NCBI GenBank assembly: GCA_937957805.1
Contig: CALFXW010000256.1
Location: 1-6,922 of the forward strand
Length of the DNA: 6,922 nt
Origin: an uncultured Sphingopyxis sp.
GTDB lineage: Bacteria > Pseudomonadota > Alphaproteobacteria > Sphingomonadales > Sphingomonadaceae
Direction of reading: 5' to 3'
Positions 1 to 6,815 of this stretch are shown one piece after another. The position numbers and the translations under genes are program-made. Position 1 is the stretch's first letter. Every line of letters begins with the position of its first letter. The notes under the pieces are model-generated. The model had not been told where the DNA came from, searched no databases, and saw nothing but the letters and a program-made list of their open reading frames with translations.

Positions 1-1230
1 CTGGGCCTGTCACGCCGTGGACTGCCCGCTCAGGCCGACGCCATTTTGGCCGATGACAAGCGTCACCGCGCGCTGGTGACCGACGCGCAAGCGGGTCAGG
101 CGCGGCGCAACGAAGCGTCCAAGGCGATTGGCGCGGCGATGGCCAAGGGTGATAGCGCGGCGGCTGACGCGCTGAAGGCAGAGGTGGCGGCCCTCAAGCA
201 AAGCCTCCCCACGTTGGAGGGGGAGGCACAGGTGCTGGGTCAGCAGATCCGCGACACGCTGGCCGCCATCCCCAATCTGCCCGCCGATGATGTGCCCTTG
301 GGCGCAGATGAGGGCGGGAATGTCGAACAAAAACGCTGGGGAAGCCCCCGCACATTCGACTTCACGCCGCGCGAACATGCCGATTTTGCCCCCGCGCTCG
401 GCCTTGATTTTGAAACCGCAGCGAAAATGTCGGGCGCGCGCTTTGCCTTTTTGAAGGGGCAGATGGCGCGGCTCGAACGCGCAATCGGCCAGTTCATGAT
501 CGACATGCAAACGACTGGTGCGGGCTATGTCGAATGTGCAACCCCGCTGCTCGTGCGTGACGATGCCGCCTTTGGCACCACCCAATTGCCCAAATTCCGC
601 GAAGATTTGTTCCAGACCACCGACGGGCGCTGGCTGATTTCAACCAGTGAAATGAGCCTGACCAACGCGGTGCGCGAACAGATTTTGGATGAAAGCGTGC
701 TGCCACTGCGCATGACCGCGCTCACCCCCTGTTTTCGCAGCGAGGCGGGTTCGGCGGGGCGCGACACGCGCGGCTACATCCGCCAGCATCAATTCTGGAA
801 GGTCGAACTGGTTTCCATCGTCACGCCAGAGGCAAGCGATGCCGAACTGGAGCGCAAGACTTTGGCTGCCGAAGCGGTGCTGGAGGCATTGAAGCTGCCC
901 TATCGCCGGATGCTGCTGTGCACGGGCGACATGGGTTTTGCCGCGCGCAAGACATATGATCTGGAAGTGTGGTTGCCGGGGCAAGGCGCCTATCGCGAAA
1001 TATCGTCCTGCTCCAATTGCGGGGATTTTCAGGCGCGGCGGATGAACGCGCGCTATCGTTCGAGCGCGGACAACAGCCCGCGCTTTGTCCATACGCTCAA
1101 CGGGTCGGGGCTGGCAGTCGGGCGGACGCTGGTCGCCATTTTGGAAAATGGGCAGGCAGCAGACGGCAGCGTCACCCTGCCCGCAGCGCTCCACCCCTAT
1201 ATGGGTGGCATCACCCGGCTGGAGCCATAG
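1..1230 (+). CDS. serS: Seryl-tRNA synthetase, 5'-truncated by the window edge
   Basis: Cytoplasmic class II aminoacyl-tRNA synthetase that activates serine with ATP and charges tRNA-Ser (and tRNA-Sec where present). The frame is open from base 1 and shows 409 residues. Family members have about 425, so roughly 16 N-terminal residues lie outside the window; the first visible residues, LGLSRRG, match the usual GLxRRG near the N-terminus. A TTG at 46 is inside the gene and is not a start. Residues about 25-90 are the charged, Ala-rich antiparallel coiled-coil arm that contacts the tRNA long variable arm. Class II motif 2 lies around residues 241-270 (FRSEAG at 245-250), preceded by the serine-site TSE segment. 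Motif 3 is N367-GSGLAVG-R375. All are intact. The stop is one base before surE, suggesting co-transcription. In related genomes tatABC often lies upstream (knowledge, not visible here). Confidence 0.98.
   Translation: MGLSRRGLPAQADAILADDKRHRALVTDAQAGQARRNEASKAIGAAMAKGDSAAADALKAEVAALKQSLPTLEGEAQVLGQQIRDTLAAIPNLPADDVPLGADEGGNVEQKRWGSPRTFDFTPREHADFAPALGLDFETAAKMSGARFAFLKGQMARLERAIGQFMIDMQTTGAGYVECATPLLVRDDAAFGTTQLPKFREDLFQTTDGRWLISTSEMSLTNAVREQILDESVLPLRMTALTPCFRSEAGSAGRDTRGYIRQHQFWKVELVSIVTPEASDAELERKTLAAEAVLEALKLPYRRMLLCTGDMGFAARKTYDLEVWLPGQGAYREISSCSNCGDFQARRMNARYRSSADNSPRFVHTLNGSGLAVGRTLVAILENGQAADGSVTLPAALHPYMGGITRLEP
1221..1224 (+). promoter_or_regulatory. Ribosome binding site of surE
   Basis: GGAG sits inside the last codons of serS, seven bases before the ATG at 1232. 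It supports the short SurE start and rules out the in-frame ATG at 1085, which would read through serS for 49 codons in the wrong frame for that gene. Confidence 0.7.
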
Positions 1231-1231
1231 G

Positions 1232-1999
1232 ATGCGCATCCTCCTCACCAATGATGATGGCTATCACGCGCCGGGGCTGGCGGTGCTCGAAGCCATGGCC
1301 GCCACTTTGTCGGACGATATTTGGGTTTGCGCCCCGGCGGAGGAACAATCGGGCGCGGGCCATTCGCTCACCCTGTCGCGCCCGGTGCGGCTGCGCCAGC
1401 ATGGTGATCGGCGTTTTTCGGTTGCCGGAACCCCGACCGACGCGGTGATGCTGGGGATGGCGGAGGTGATGGGCGGTCGGCCCGACCTCATCCTCTCCGG
1501 CGTCAATCGCGGGGCCAATCTGGGCGATGATGTCACTTACTCGGGCACGGTTTCCGCCGCGATGGAGGGGGCGTTGGCGGGTGTGCGCGCCATCGCGCTC
1601 AGCCAAGTTTATGACCGCGAAGGGATGGGGGACAATGTCCCCTTTGCCGCTGCCGCCGTATGGGGGCCGCGCCTGCTCAGCGCGCTCATCAATTTTCCGA
1701 TTGCGCCCCGCACCCTCCTCAACATTAATTTTCCGGCCATTGCGGCAGATACCGTAAAGGGCGTGCGCGTCGCGCGGCAGGGTTTTCATGATTATGCGCG
1801 CGGTTCAATCGTCAAGGGCGTCGATCCGCGCGGATACCCATATTATTGGTTCGGGCTGCACGGCATTGAACAAACCCCGGCGCACAACAGCGATTTGGAA
1901 GCAATTGCCGACGGCTATATTTCGGTGACGCCGCTGCAACTGGATTTGACCCATGACGCGTCGCTAACGCCATTGGCAGCGGCGCTTTCGGGGCTTTAA
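1232..1999 (+). CDS. surE: 5'/3'-nucleotidase SurE
   Basis: SurE is a metal-dependent phosphatase that removes phosphate from nucleoside 5'- and 3'-monophosphates, and in some species from short polyphosphate. It is linked to stationary-phase survival. The product is 255 residues, the usual family length. The N-terminus MRILLTNDDG is the SurE hallmark. Metal and active-site residues are all present: D8 and D9 in TNDDG, S40 in EEQSGAGHS, and N92 in SGVNRGANLGDDVTYSGTV, the last being the family's most conserved block. The ATG at 1232 is chosen because the protein starts exactly at the conserved strand, has a GGAG seven bases upstream, and follows the serS stop by one base. In gammaproteobacteria surE is followed by pcm, nlpD and rpoS. 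Here pcm is absent and an NlpD-like gene follows directly. Confidence 0.97.
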   Translation: MRILLTNDDGYHAPGLAVLEAMAATLSDDIWVCAPAEEQSGAGHSLTLSRPVRLRQHGDRRFSVAGTPTDAVMLGMAEVMGGRPDLILSGVNRGANLGDDVTYSGTVSAAMEGALAGVRAIALSQVYDREGMGDNVPFAAAAVWGPRLLSALINFPIAPRTLLNINFPAIAADTVKGVRVARQGFHDYARGSIVKGVDPRGYPYYWFGLHGIEQTPAHNSDLEAIADGYISVTPLQLDLTHDASLTPLAAALSGL

Positions 2000-2057
2000 G
2001 CCCAAAGTCACGCGAAATATTCTGGCAAGCTCGCCCGCTTTACGGCAATATGACGTC

Positions 2058-3110
2058 ATGACATGGGGTCGCGCCATAAATTGGGGGCTGCTGGGGGGTG
2101 CGGCGCTGCTGCTTTCGGCCTGTTACACCCGCCCGCCCAACACCGATATTTTCGGGCGTAATTTGCCGCCGACCGGGGATAGCGGGGGCGGGACGACCAT
2201 CGCCAATGACAGGCTGCCACCCGATGTCGTGCTGACCCCGCCGCCCGCGACCAGCAATTGGTCCCCCACCCCCGTCGCCACCGACGCGCGGGCGGTGACG
2301 GCGCGCGCCTATATCGTCCAACCGGGCGATACGCTGCGCGGCATCGGTAATCGCACGGGCGCGGGGAGTGAGGCGATTGCCCGCGAAAATGCGCTGACCC
2401 CGCCCTATGTCATCCGCGTTGGGCAAAGCATCAACATCCCGGGCGGCCGTTATCATGAAGTGCGCAGCGGACAGACCGGCATCGCCATCGCGCGCGCCTA
2501 TGGCGTGGCATGGGCCGATATGGTGCGGCTCAACCAGTTGAGCGAACCCTTTGTGCTGCGCGTCGGACAGCGGCTGCGCCTGCCCGACGGGGGGGTGGGC
2601 AATGGTGCGCGCTCGATAGAGGAACAGGCGCGCGCCTTCACCCTCGACATCGATGACATCATGACCGGCGGCGAACCGGCGGTCGCGCAAAATGCCCCGC
2701 TGCCCGGCCCCGCTACCGCCGCCGCGCCGAGCCGCTGGCTGTGGCCCAGCAGCAATGGCACGCTTTTGCGGCGCTTTGGGGCCGCATCGGGCGGGCGGGT
2801 TAATCAAGGCATCGACATCGCCTTGCCCATCGGCAGCGCGGTGCATGCCAGCGCGCCGGGTGTGGTGGCCTATGCGGGGAGTGAGATTGGGGTGCTCGGC
2901 GGCCTCATCCTCATCGACCATGGTGGCGGCTGGGTCAGCGCCTATGCGCATTTGGACAGGGTGGCTGTGGCGCGCGGCGCGCAAGTTAGCGCGGGTCAGG
3001 CCATCGCCACATCGGGGGCGAGCGGCGGCGCGGCGCAGCCCCAGCTCCATTTCGAACTGCGGCAAAATCGCCAACCGGTCGATCCAATGCTCCACCTGCC
3101 TGCACGATAG
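2058..3110 (+). CDS. NlpD-like lipoprotein with two LysM domains and a degenerate LytM (M23) domain
   Basis: Predicted envelope lipoprotein of 350 residues that probably activates cell-division amidases. The N-terminus has a hydrophobic stretch (residues 10-21) ending in the lipobox L19-S-A-C22; Tyr rather than Asp at +2 favours outer-membrane sorting by the E. coli rule. A Pro/Thr-rich linker runs to about residue 80. Two LysM peptidoglycan-binding repeats follow at about 85-129 (VQPGDTL) and 132-176 (VRSGQTG). The LytM domain spans about 226-350. Of the zinc ligands, D253 and the second histidine of HxH (H331) remain, but the first histidine is N249 and the first H of HxH is Q329; H298 in AYAHL is kept. 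This is the pattern of non-catalytic NlpD/EnvC regulators, which bind and switch on N-acetylmuramyl-L-alanine amidases (inference). The nearby ATG at 2050 stops after three codons, so 2058 is the start; no clear Shine-Dalgarno is seen. Confidence 0.93.
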   Translation: MTWGRAINWGLLGGAALLLSACYTRPPNTDIFGRNLPPTGDSGGGTTIANDRLPPDVVLTPPPATSNWSPTPVATDARAVTARAYIVQPGDTLRGIGNRTGAGSEAIARENALTPPYVIRVGQSINIPGGRYHEVRSGQTGIAIARAYGVAWADMVRLNQLSEPFVLRVGQRLRLPDGGVGNGARSIEEQARAFTLDIDDIMTGGEPAVAQNAPLPGPATAAAPSRWLWPSSNGTLLRRFGAASGGRVNQGIDIALPIGSAVHASAPGVVAYAGSEIGVLGGLILIDHGGGWVSAYAHLDRVAVARGAQVSAGQAIATSGASGGAAQPQLHFELRQNRQPVDPMLHLPAR

Positions 3111-3161
3111 GTCGCTGCCAGCGTGACTCGGCACGCCATTTGCTCTATGCGAGCGCGCCTG

Positions 3162-4535
3162 ATGACAAGCCCCCGCAACATTCCCGAACAACGCAAAATC
3201 GGCATGGTCAGCCTCGGTTGCCCCAAGGCGCTGGTTGATAGCGAACGCATCCTCACCAAATTGCGTGCCGATGGCTATGCCATGTCGGGCGATTATGCGG
3301 GCGCAGATGTCGTGCTGGTCAACACGTGCGGCTTCCTCGACAGTGCCAAGGAAGAAAGCCTCGACGCGATTGGGGAGGCGATGGCCGAAAATGGCCGTGT
3401 CATCGTCACCGGCTGTATGGGCAAGGAAGCAGACGTCATCCGCGCCCGTTTTCCGGGTGTTTTGGCGGTGACCGGCGCGCACCAATATGAAGATGTCGTC
3501 CACGCCGTCCATGAAGCCGCACCCCCGACGCAGGGGCCGTTCGTCGATCTGGTGCCGCAGGGCGATGTCAAACTGACCCCGCGCCATTACAGCTACCTCA
3601 AGATTTCGGAGGGGTGCAACCACAGCTGTTCCTTCTGCATCATCCCCGATTTGCGCGGCAAATTGGCCAGTCGCCGGGTCGATGCGGTGCTGCGCGAAGC
3701 GGAAAAGCTCGTCGCATCGGGCACGCGCGAATTATTGGTCATCAGCCAAGACACATCGGCCTATGGCGTGGACATCCGCCACGAAACGCGCCAATGGCAT
3801 GGGCGCGACGTGCGCGCGCACATGACCGATCTGGCGCGCGAACTGGGGCAATTGGCCAGCCCCGACGGCGCGCGGCCATGGGTGCGCCTCCATTATGTAT
3901 ACCCCTATCCGCATGTCGATGCGGTGATCCCACTGATGGCAGAAGGGCTGCTCACCCCCTATCTCGACATTCCCTTTCAACATGCCGCGCCCAGCGTCTT
4001 AAAGGCGATGAAACGCCCGGCGAACGAAGCGCGCGTGCTGGAACGGGTGGCCGCATGGCGCGCCATCTGCCCCGACATCGCCATCCGGTCATCCTTCGTC
4101 GTCGGCTTTCCGGGAGAGACGGAGGCGGATTTTCAATATCTGCTCGACTGGCTGGACGAAGCGCAGCTCGACCGGGTGGGGGCGTTCCGCTTTGAACCCG
4201 TCGCGGGCGCGGCGGCCAATGCACTGCCCGGCGCGGTGGCAGAGGAAGTGAAGGAAGAACGTTTCCAGCGCATCATGGCCAAATGCGCCGCGATCAGCGC
4301 CGCCAAATTATCCGCCAAAATCGGGCGCAGCCTGCCGGTGATCATCGATGAAGTGGGCGAGCCGGATGCGGATGGCAGCATCGGCGCAACCGGCCGGTCG
4401 GAGGCAGATGCCCCCGAAATCGACGGCCATGTCTATCTGCGCGATGTTGGCAAAAATGTGCGCGTCGGCGACATCATCCCCGTCCAGATCGAAGATGCCG
4501 ACGAACATGATCTTTTTGGCGTGCCTGCCGTATAG
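3162..4535 (+). CDS. rimO: Ribosomal protein S12 methylthiotransferase RimO
   Basis: Radical-SAM enzyme that adds a methylthio group to the beta-carbon of the conserved aspartate of ribosomal protein S12 (Asp89 in E. coli), using two 4Fe-4S clusters. From the ATG at 3162 the product is 457 residues, a typical length. The N-terminal MTTase domain carries the three cluster cysteines C20 (SLGCPK), C56 (NTCGF) and C85 (TGCMG). The radical-SAM cluster is C152-x3-C156-x2-C159 (EGCNHSCSFCI). A C-terminal TRAM domain follows from about 384. The PKALVDSE and DTSAYG blocks separate RimO from the tRNA-modifying relative MiaB. The frame is open back to a GTG at 3123 and an ATG at 3147, but those add 13 or 5 residues before the conserved start, so 3162 is preferred; no strong ribosome binding site settles it. 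It lies 51 bp after the NlpD-like gene. Confidence 0.97.
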   Translation: MTSPRNIPEQRKIGMVSLGCPKALVDSERILTKLRADGYAMSGDYAGADVVLVNTCGFLDSAKEESLDAIGEAMAENGRVIVTGCMGKEADVIRARFPGVLAVTGAHQYEDVVHAVHEAAPPTQGPFVDLVPQGDVKLTPRHYSYLKISEGCNHSCSFCIIPDLRGKLASRRVDAVLREAEKLVASGTRELLVISQDTSAYGVDIRHETRQWHGRDVRAHMTDLARELGQLASPDGARPWVRLHYVYPYPHVDAVIPLMAEGLLTPYLDIPFQHAAPSVLKAMKRPANEARVLERVAAWRAICPDIAIRSSFVVGFPGETEADFQYLLDWLDEAQLDRVGAFRFEPVAGAAANALPGAVAEEVKEERFQRIMAKCAAISAAKLSAKIGRSLPVIIDEVGEPDADGSIGATGRSEADAPEIDGHVYLRDVGKNVRVGDIIPVQIEDADEHDLFGVPAV

Positions 4536-4577
4536 GTGACGATTGTCAGCGTCGGCATATGCGCCTAGCCATGGGCA

Positions 4578-5975
4578 ATGACCGATTTTTCTGCATTCCT
4601 CGCCCCGGACAAGGGTGAAACCGCCACCCCCATCCACATTGTCGATGCATCGACCATCGGTGATTTTGAAAAAAGCCTGTCCGAACGCGCGCGCGCGGCT
4701 TTTCAGGCGCAGGGGATGCGCGCCGACCCCGGATCGCTGGCAATATTGCCGCGCGATGGCGGCGCGCCCGGCGACTGGCTGGCGCTGGTCGCGGTCAAGG
4801 ATGCGGCGGTACGCACCAGCTGGTGTTTGGCGGGTGCTGCGAGCCGCCTGCCCGCCGGCACATATCGCCTGACCGATGATGATGTCGGGGCGGCGATGTT
4901 CGGCTGGGCCGCCGCACAACATAGTAACAACCGCTACAAGGCCAAGCCGGAGGGCAAGGAAGCACGGCTGTTGCTATGCCGCGATGCCGCGCGCATCCCC
5001 GCCGCGATTGCCGAGGTGGCGGCAAGCGCGCTGGTGCGCGACCTTGTCGATACGCCCGCCGCCGACATGGGGCCTGCCGAAATTGAAAGCGCGGTTGAAA
5101 ATATCGCCAAGGCGCATGGCGGGGAAATATCGGTGGTGCGCGGCGATGCGCTGCAACAAGGCTTTCCGATGATCCATGCGGTCGGCCAAGCCGCCGCTCG
5201 CGGGCGTGAACCGCGCCTCATCCAAATGCGTTGGGGCAACAGCGGCGACCCCTTGGTCGCCATCATCGGCAAGGGTGTCTGTTTTGACAGCGGCGGGCTG
5301 GACATAAAGCCAGCGAGCGGCATGGCGTTGATGAAAAAGGATATGGGGGGCGCGGCCCATGCCATCGCGCTCGCCCAATTGGTGATGGCGGCGCGGCTCA
5401 AACTCAGCCTCCTACTCCTCATCCCGGCGGTCGAAAACAGCATTTCGGGCGGCGCGATGCGCCCGGGGGATGTTTTGCGCAGCCGCAAGGGGCTGTTCGT
5501 CGAAGTTGACAATACGGATGCAGAGGGACGGCTGATTCTGGGCGACGCGCTGAGCCTAGCGGGCGAAGCAGGGGCGAGCATGATCATCGACTTTGCAACC
5601 CTGACCGGCGCGGCGCGGGTCGCGCTCGGCCCCGATTTGCCGCCGCTATTCTGCAATGATGATGCGCTGGCTGCGGATATTTTGGCGGGCGGCACAGCCA
5701 GCGATGACCCCTTGTGGCGCATGCCGCTGTGGGATGGATATGACGCGATGTTGAAAAGCGACCTCGCCGACCTGACCAACAGTCCGGCGGGCGGCTTTGC
5801 CGGGGCGATTACCGCCGCGCTGTTCCTGCGCCGCTTTGTCGCTGCCGACACGCCATGGGCGCATATCGACACTTTTGCATGGAACCCTGCGGCCAAGCCC
5901 GGACGGCCCAAGGGTGGGGCGGCGCTGGGGCTGCGCGCGACATGGGCTATGCTGCAACAAAGATTTGGGGGATAA
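4578..5975 (+). CDS. Leucyl aminopeptidase family protein (M17 peptidase)
   Basis: Cytosolic M17 metallo-aminopeptidase that releases N-terminal residues, often leucine, from peptides using two divalent metals; usually a hexamer. The product is 465 residues, between E. coli PepB (about 427) and PepA (about 503), so I give no symbol. The N-terminal domain covers about 1-140 and is poorly conserved. The catalytic domain carries every expected residue: metal ligands K232 and D237 (GKGVCFDSGG), D255 (MKKDMGG), D314 and E316, and catalytic K244 and R318. N312-TDAEGRL-319 is the M17 signature. The start is ATG 4578; an ATG seven bases earlier is in another frame. No obvious Shine-Dalgarno is seen in the 42-bp gap after rimO. 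A role in peptide recycling is inferred from the family. Exact substrate preference cannot be read from the sequence. Confidence 0.95.
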   Translation: MTDFSAFLAPDKGETATPIHIVDASTIGDFEKSLSERARAAFQAQGMRADPGSLAILPRDGGAPGDWLALVAVKDAAVRTSWCLAGAASRLPAGTYRLTDDDVGAAMFGWAAAQHSNNRYKAKPEGKEARLLLCRDAARIPAAIAEVAASALVRDLVDTPAADMGPAEIESAVENIAKAHGGEISVVRGDALQQGFPMIHAVGQAAARGREPRLIQMRWGNSGDPLVAIIGKGVCFDSGGLDIKPASGMALMKKDMGGAAHAIALAQLVMAARLKLSLLLLIPAVENSISGGAMRPGDVLRSRKGLFVEVDNTDAEGRLILGDALSLAGEAGASMIIDFATLTGAARVALGPDLPPLFCNDDALAADILAGGTASDDPLWRMPLWDGYDAMLKSDLADLTNSPAGGFAGAITAALFLRRFVAADTPWAHIDTFAWNPAAKPGRPKGGAALGLRATWAMLQQRFGG

Positions 5976-6040
5976 AACTTCGCTTTGCCAAGCATCGCTG
6001 CGTCGGCTAATCGCTCCAGCGGCATTTTGCCAACAGGGGT

Positions 6041-6045
6041 AAAGG
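6041..6045 (+). promoter_or_regulatory. Likely ribosome binding site of the SH3 protein gene
   Basis: AAAGG lies 7 bases before a TTG at 6053 and 10 bases before a GTG at 6056. An in-frame stop at 6008-6010 and the absence of any ATG in between force a non-ATG start, so this site supports one of these two codons. Confidence 0.45.
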
Positions 6046-6055
6046 CAAGAAATTG

Positions 6056-6382
6056 GTGCAACGCACGCATTTCAAATTGACGGGTGCATCGCGCCCTTAT
6101 GATCCGGTGCGGCAGGCAATCCGCCCCGACCTCGCCGATGTGGCGGAGGCGGCGCACCATTTCGCGCCCCATTATGCGCGCGCCGTTCCCTATCGGCTGC
6201 GCGCGGCGGCAATGTTGCTGGCCAGCCCCGCCGCCGATGCGGCCAATGTGGCGCAATTGGCAGCAGGTGCGGAATTCGCGCTGCTCGACATTACCGGCGG
6301 TTGGGCATGGGGATATGCAGTCGCCAGCCATATCGTCGGCTATCTGCCCGCGGACAGCATCGAACCTGTCAGCGCGCCATGA
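6056..6382 (+). CDS. Small SH3-domain protein (resembles the N-terminal part of NlpC/P60 peptidases)
   Basis: A protein of about 108 residues with no signal peptide. The N-terminal half (YDPVRQAIRPDLADV, then FAPHYARAVPYR) and the following bacterial SH3-like region resemble the segment that precedes the catalytic domain in sphingomonad C40 (NlpC/P60) cell-wall peptidases. That likeness is from memory. The SH3 part is about residues 45-105 and contains the typical strand GGWAWGYAV and the closing VGYLPADSI. No Cys-His catalytic domain follows, because the stop TGA overlaps the argC start. The gene may be a stand-alone binding module or the remnant of a peptidase. GTG 6056 or TTG 6053 are equally usable starts; there is no ATG. 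Codon use matches the left neighbours and the ATGA overlap suggests translational coupling with argC. Function unknown. Confidence 0.72.
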   Translation: MQRTHFKLTGASRPYDPVRQAIRPDLADVAEAAHHFAPHYARAVPYRLRAAAMLLASPAADAANVAQLAAGAEFALLDITGGWAWGYAVASHIVGYLPADSIEPVSAP

Positions 6383-6579
6383 GTGCGCGGGTTTTTATCG
6401 ACGGCGGCGCGGGGACGACGGGGCTGGAAATTGCCGCGCGGCTCGCCAGCCGTAACGACATCACCCTCCTCACCATCGATGATGCACATCGCAAGGATGC
6501 TGCTGCCCGCCGCGATGCGATGGCCGCCAGCGACGTCACCATATTATGCCTGCCCGACGATGCCGCGCGCGAAGCGGTG
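6379..6579 (+). pseudogene. argC: N-acetyl-gamma-glutamyl-phosphate reductase, N-terminal 67 residues only
   Basis: ArgC reduces N-acetyl-glutamyl-phosphate to the semialdehyde with NADPH in arginine synthesis. The start ATG overlaps the upstream stop by ATGA. Residues 1-67 match the short (about 310-residue) ArgC type: VFIDGGAGTTGLEIAARL at the nucleotide-binding loop, the RRKDAAAR-like segment HRKDAAARRDAM, and ILCLPDDAAREAV. After V67 the expected continuation (a conserved DAS-x-HR block) is missing and the frame enters an unrelated protein. About four fifths of the gene, including the catalytic cysteine, is absent. The frame itself stays open to the window end (181 codons). The gene is probably intact in the organism and cut here by a sequence chimera; the label pseudogene only records that the copy in this window is broken. 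Confidence 0.88.
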
Positions 6580-6666
6580 ACGCAGCTGGCCGAGTACGAG
6601 TGGCCGGGGAACGTGCGCGAGATCCGCAACGCGGCCGACCGATTCGTGCTGGAGATCGGCGAGCTG
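6580..6666 (+). pseudogene. Fragment of a sigma-54-dependent activator (DctD/NtrC type)
   Basis: About 28 codons in the same frame as argC. YEWPGNVREIRNAADRFVL is the conserved WPGNVREL block at the end of the AAA+ domain of bacterial enhancer-binding proteins; the RNAADRFVL variant is typical of DctD-like response regulators. Nothing of the Walker A, GAFTGA or DNA-binding regions is present. Glutamate is written GAG throughout the piece, whereas the genes to the left mostly use GAA, so the source genome is probably different. Both ends are approximate, because the left join falls somewhere in 6577-6590 and the right join in about 6660-6680. Confidence 0.8.
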
Positions 6667-6815
6667 ACCACGGCGGCTGCCTCGCCCTCGACCCAATGCA
6701 CTCCGGCAGCGCGCAACTGCTCGATGACTTCAACATTATGCGGCTCGGCGAAGAAGCGGGCAATCGAAGCCGCCACCACCGGGCCAACATCCGGCACTTG
6801 TTGCAAACGATCCAT
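6667..6815 (-). pseudogene. ligA: Fragment of NAD-dependent DNA ligase (helix-hairpin-helix region)
   Basis: Read on the minus strand from 6815, about 46 residues match LigA: MDRLQQVPDVGPVVAASI, then RFFAEPHNVEVIEQLRAAGV and HWVEGEA. This is the last helix-hairpin-helix repeat and the linker toward the BRCT domain, which lie in the C-terminal part of the roughly 670-residue enzyme that seals nicks with NAD+. Neither the adenylation domain nor the BRCT domain is present. Upstream on the minus strand the frame continues, without a stop, into a membrane segment that is not part of LigA, so both ends are breakpoints. The exact boundary at the 6667 side is uncertain by about ten bases. Confidence 0.82.

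Noticed and set aside
640..1251. Minus-strand open frame of 203 codons opposite serS
   Set aside because: It covers SerRS motifs 2 and 3 in antisense and has no motif of its own.
1985..2007. Hairpin over the surE stop: GGGC-TTTAA-GCCC with flanking CTTT/AAAG
   Set aside because: The core stem is four pairs, the outer pairs need a two-base bulge, and no T-run follows, so it is not a convincing terminator.
2051..2058. Perfect palindrome TGACGTCA touching the start codon of the NlpD-like gene
   Set aside because: Eight bases is too short to argue an operator without a second copy, and none was seen nearby.
3121..3136. Short hairpin GCGTG/CACGC in the gap before rimO
   Set aside because: Five-base stem with a six-base loop and no T-run; expected by chance at this G+C.
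2040..3623. Minus-strand open frame of 527 codons opposite the NlpD-like gene and rimO
   Set aside because: It is Arg/His/Ala-rich with no recognisable motif, lies antisense to two well-supported genes, and is what high G+C at third positions produces by chance.
5986..6014. TTGCCA and TAATCG spaced by 17 bases in the 80-bp gap before the SH3 gene
   Set aside because: The -10-like hexamer matches the consensus at few positions, so a promoter call cannot be supported.
5797..6042. Plus-strand frame running from inside the M17 gene into the following gap
   Set aside because: It starts within the M17 C-terminus in another frame and shows no conserved sequence; a shadow.
4934..6331. Minus-strand open frame of 465 codons opposite the M17 gene and the SH3 gene
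   Set aside because: It is low-complexity Ser/Ala/Arg-rich sequence, antisense to a gene with a complete catalytic signature and crossing two genes; a composition shadow.
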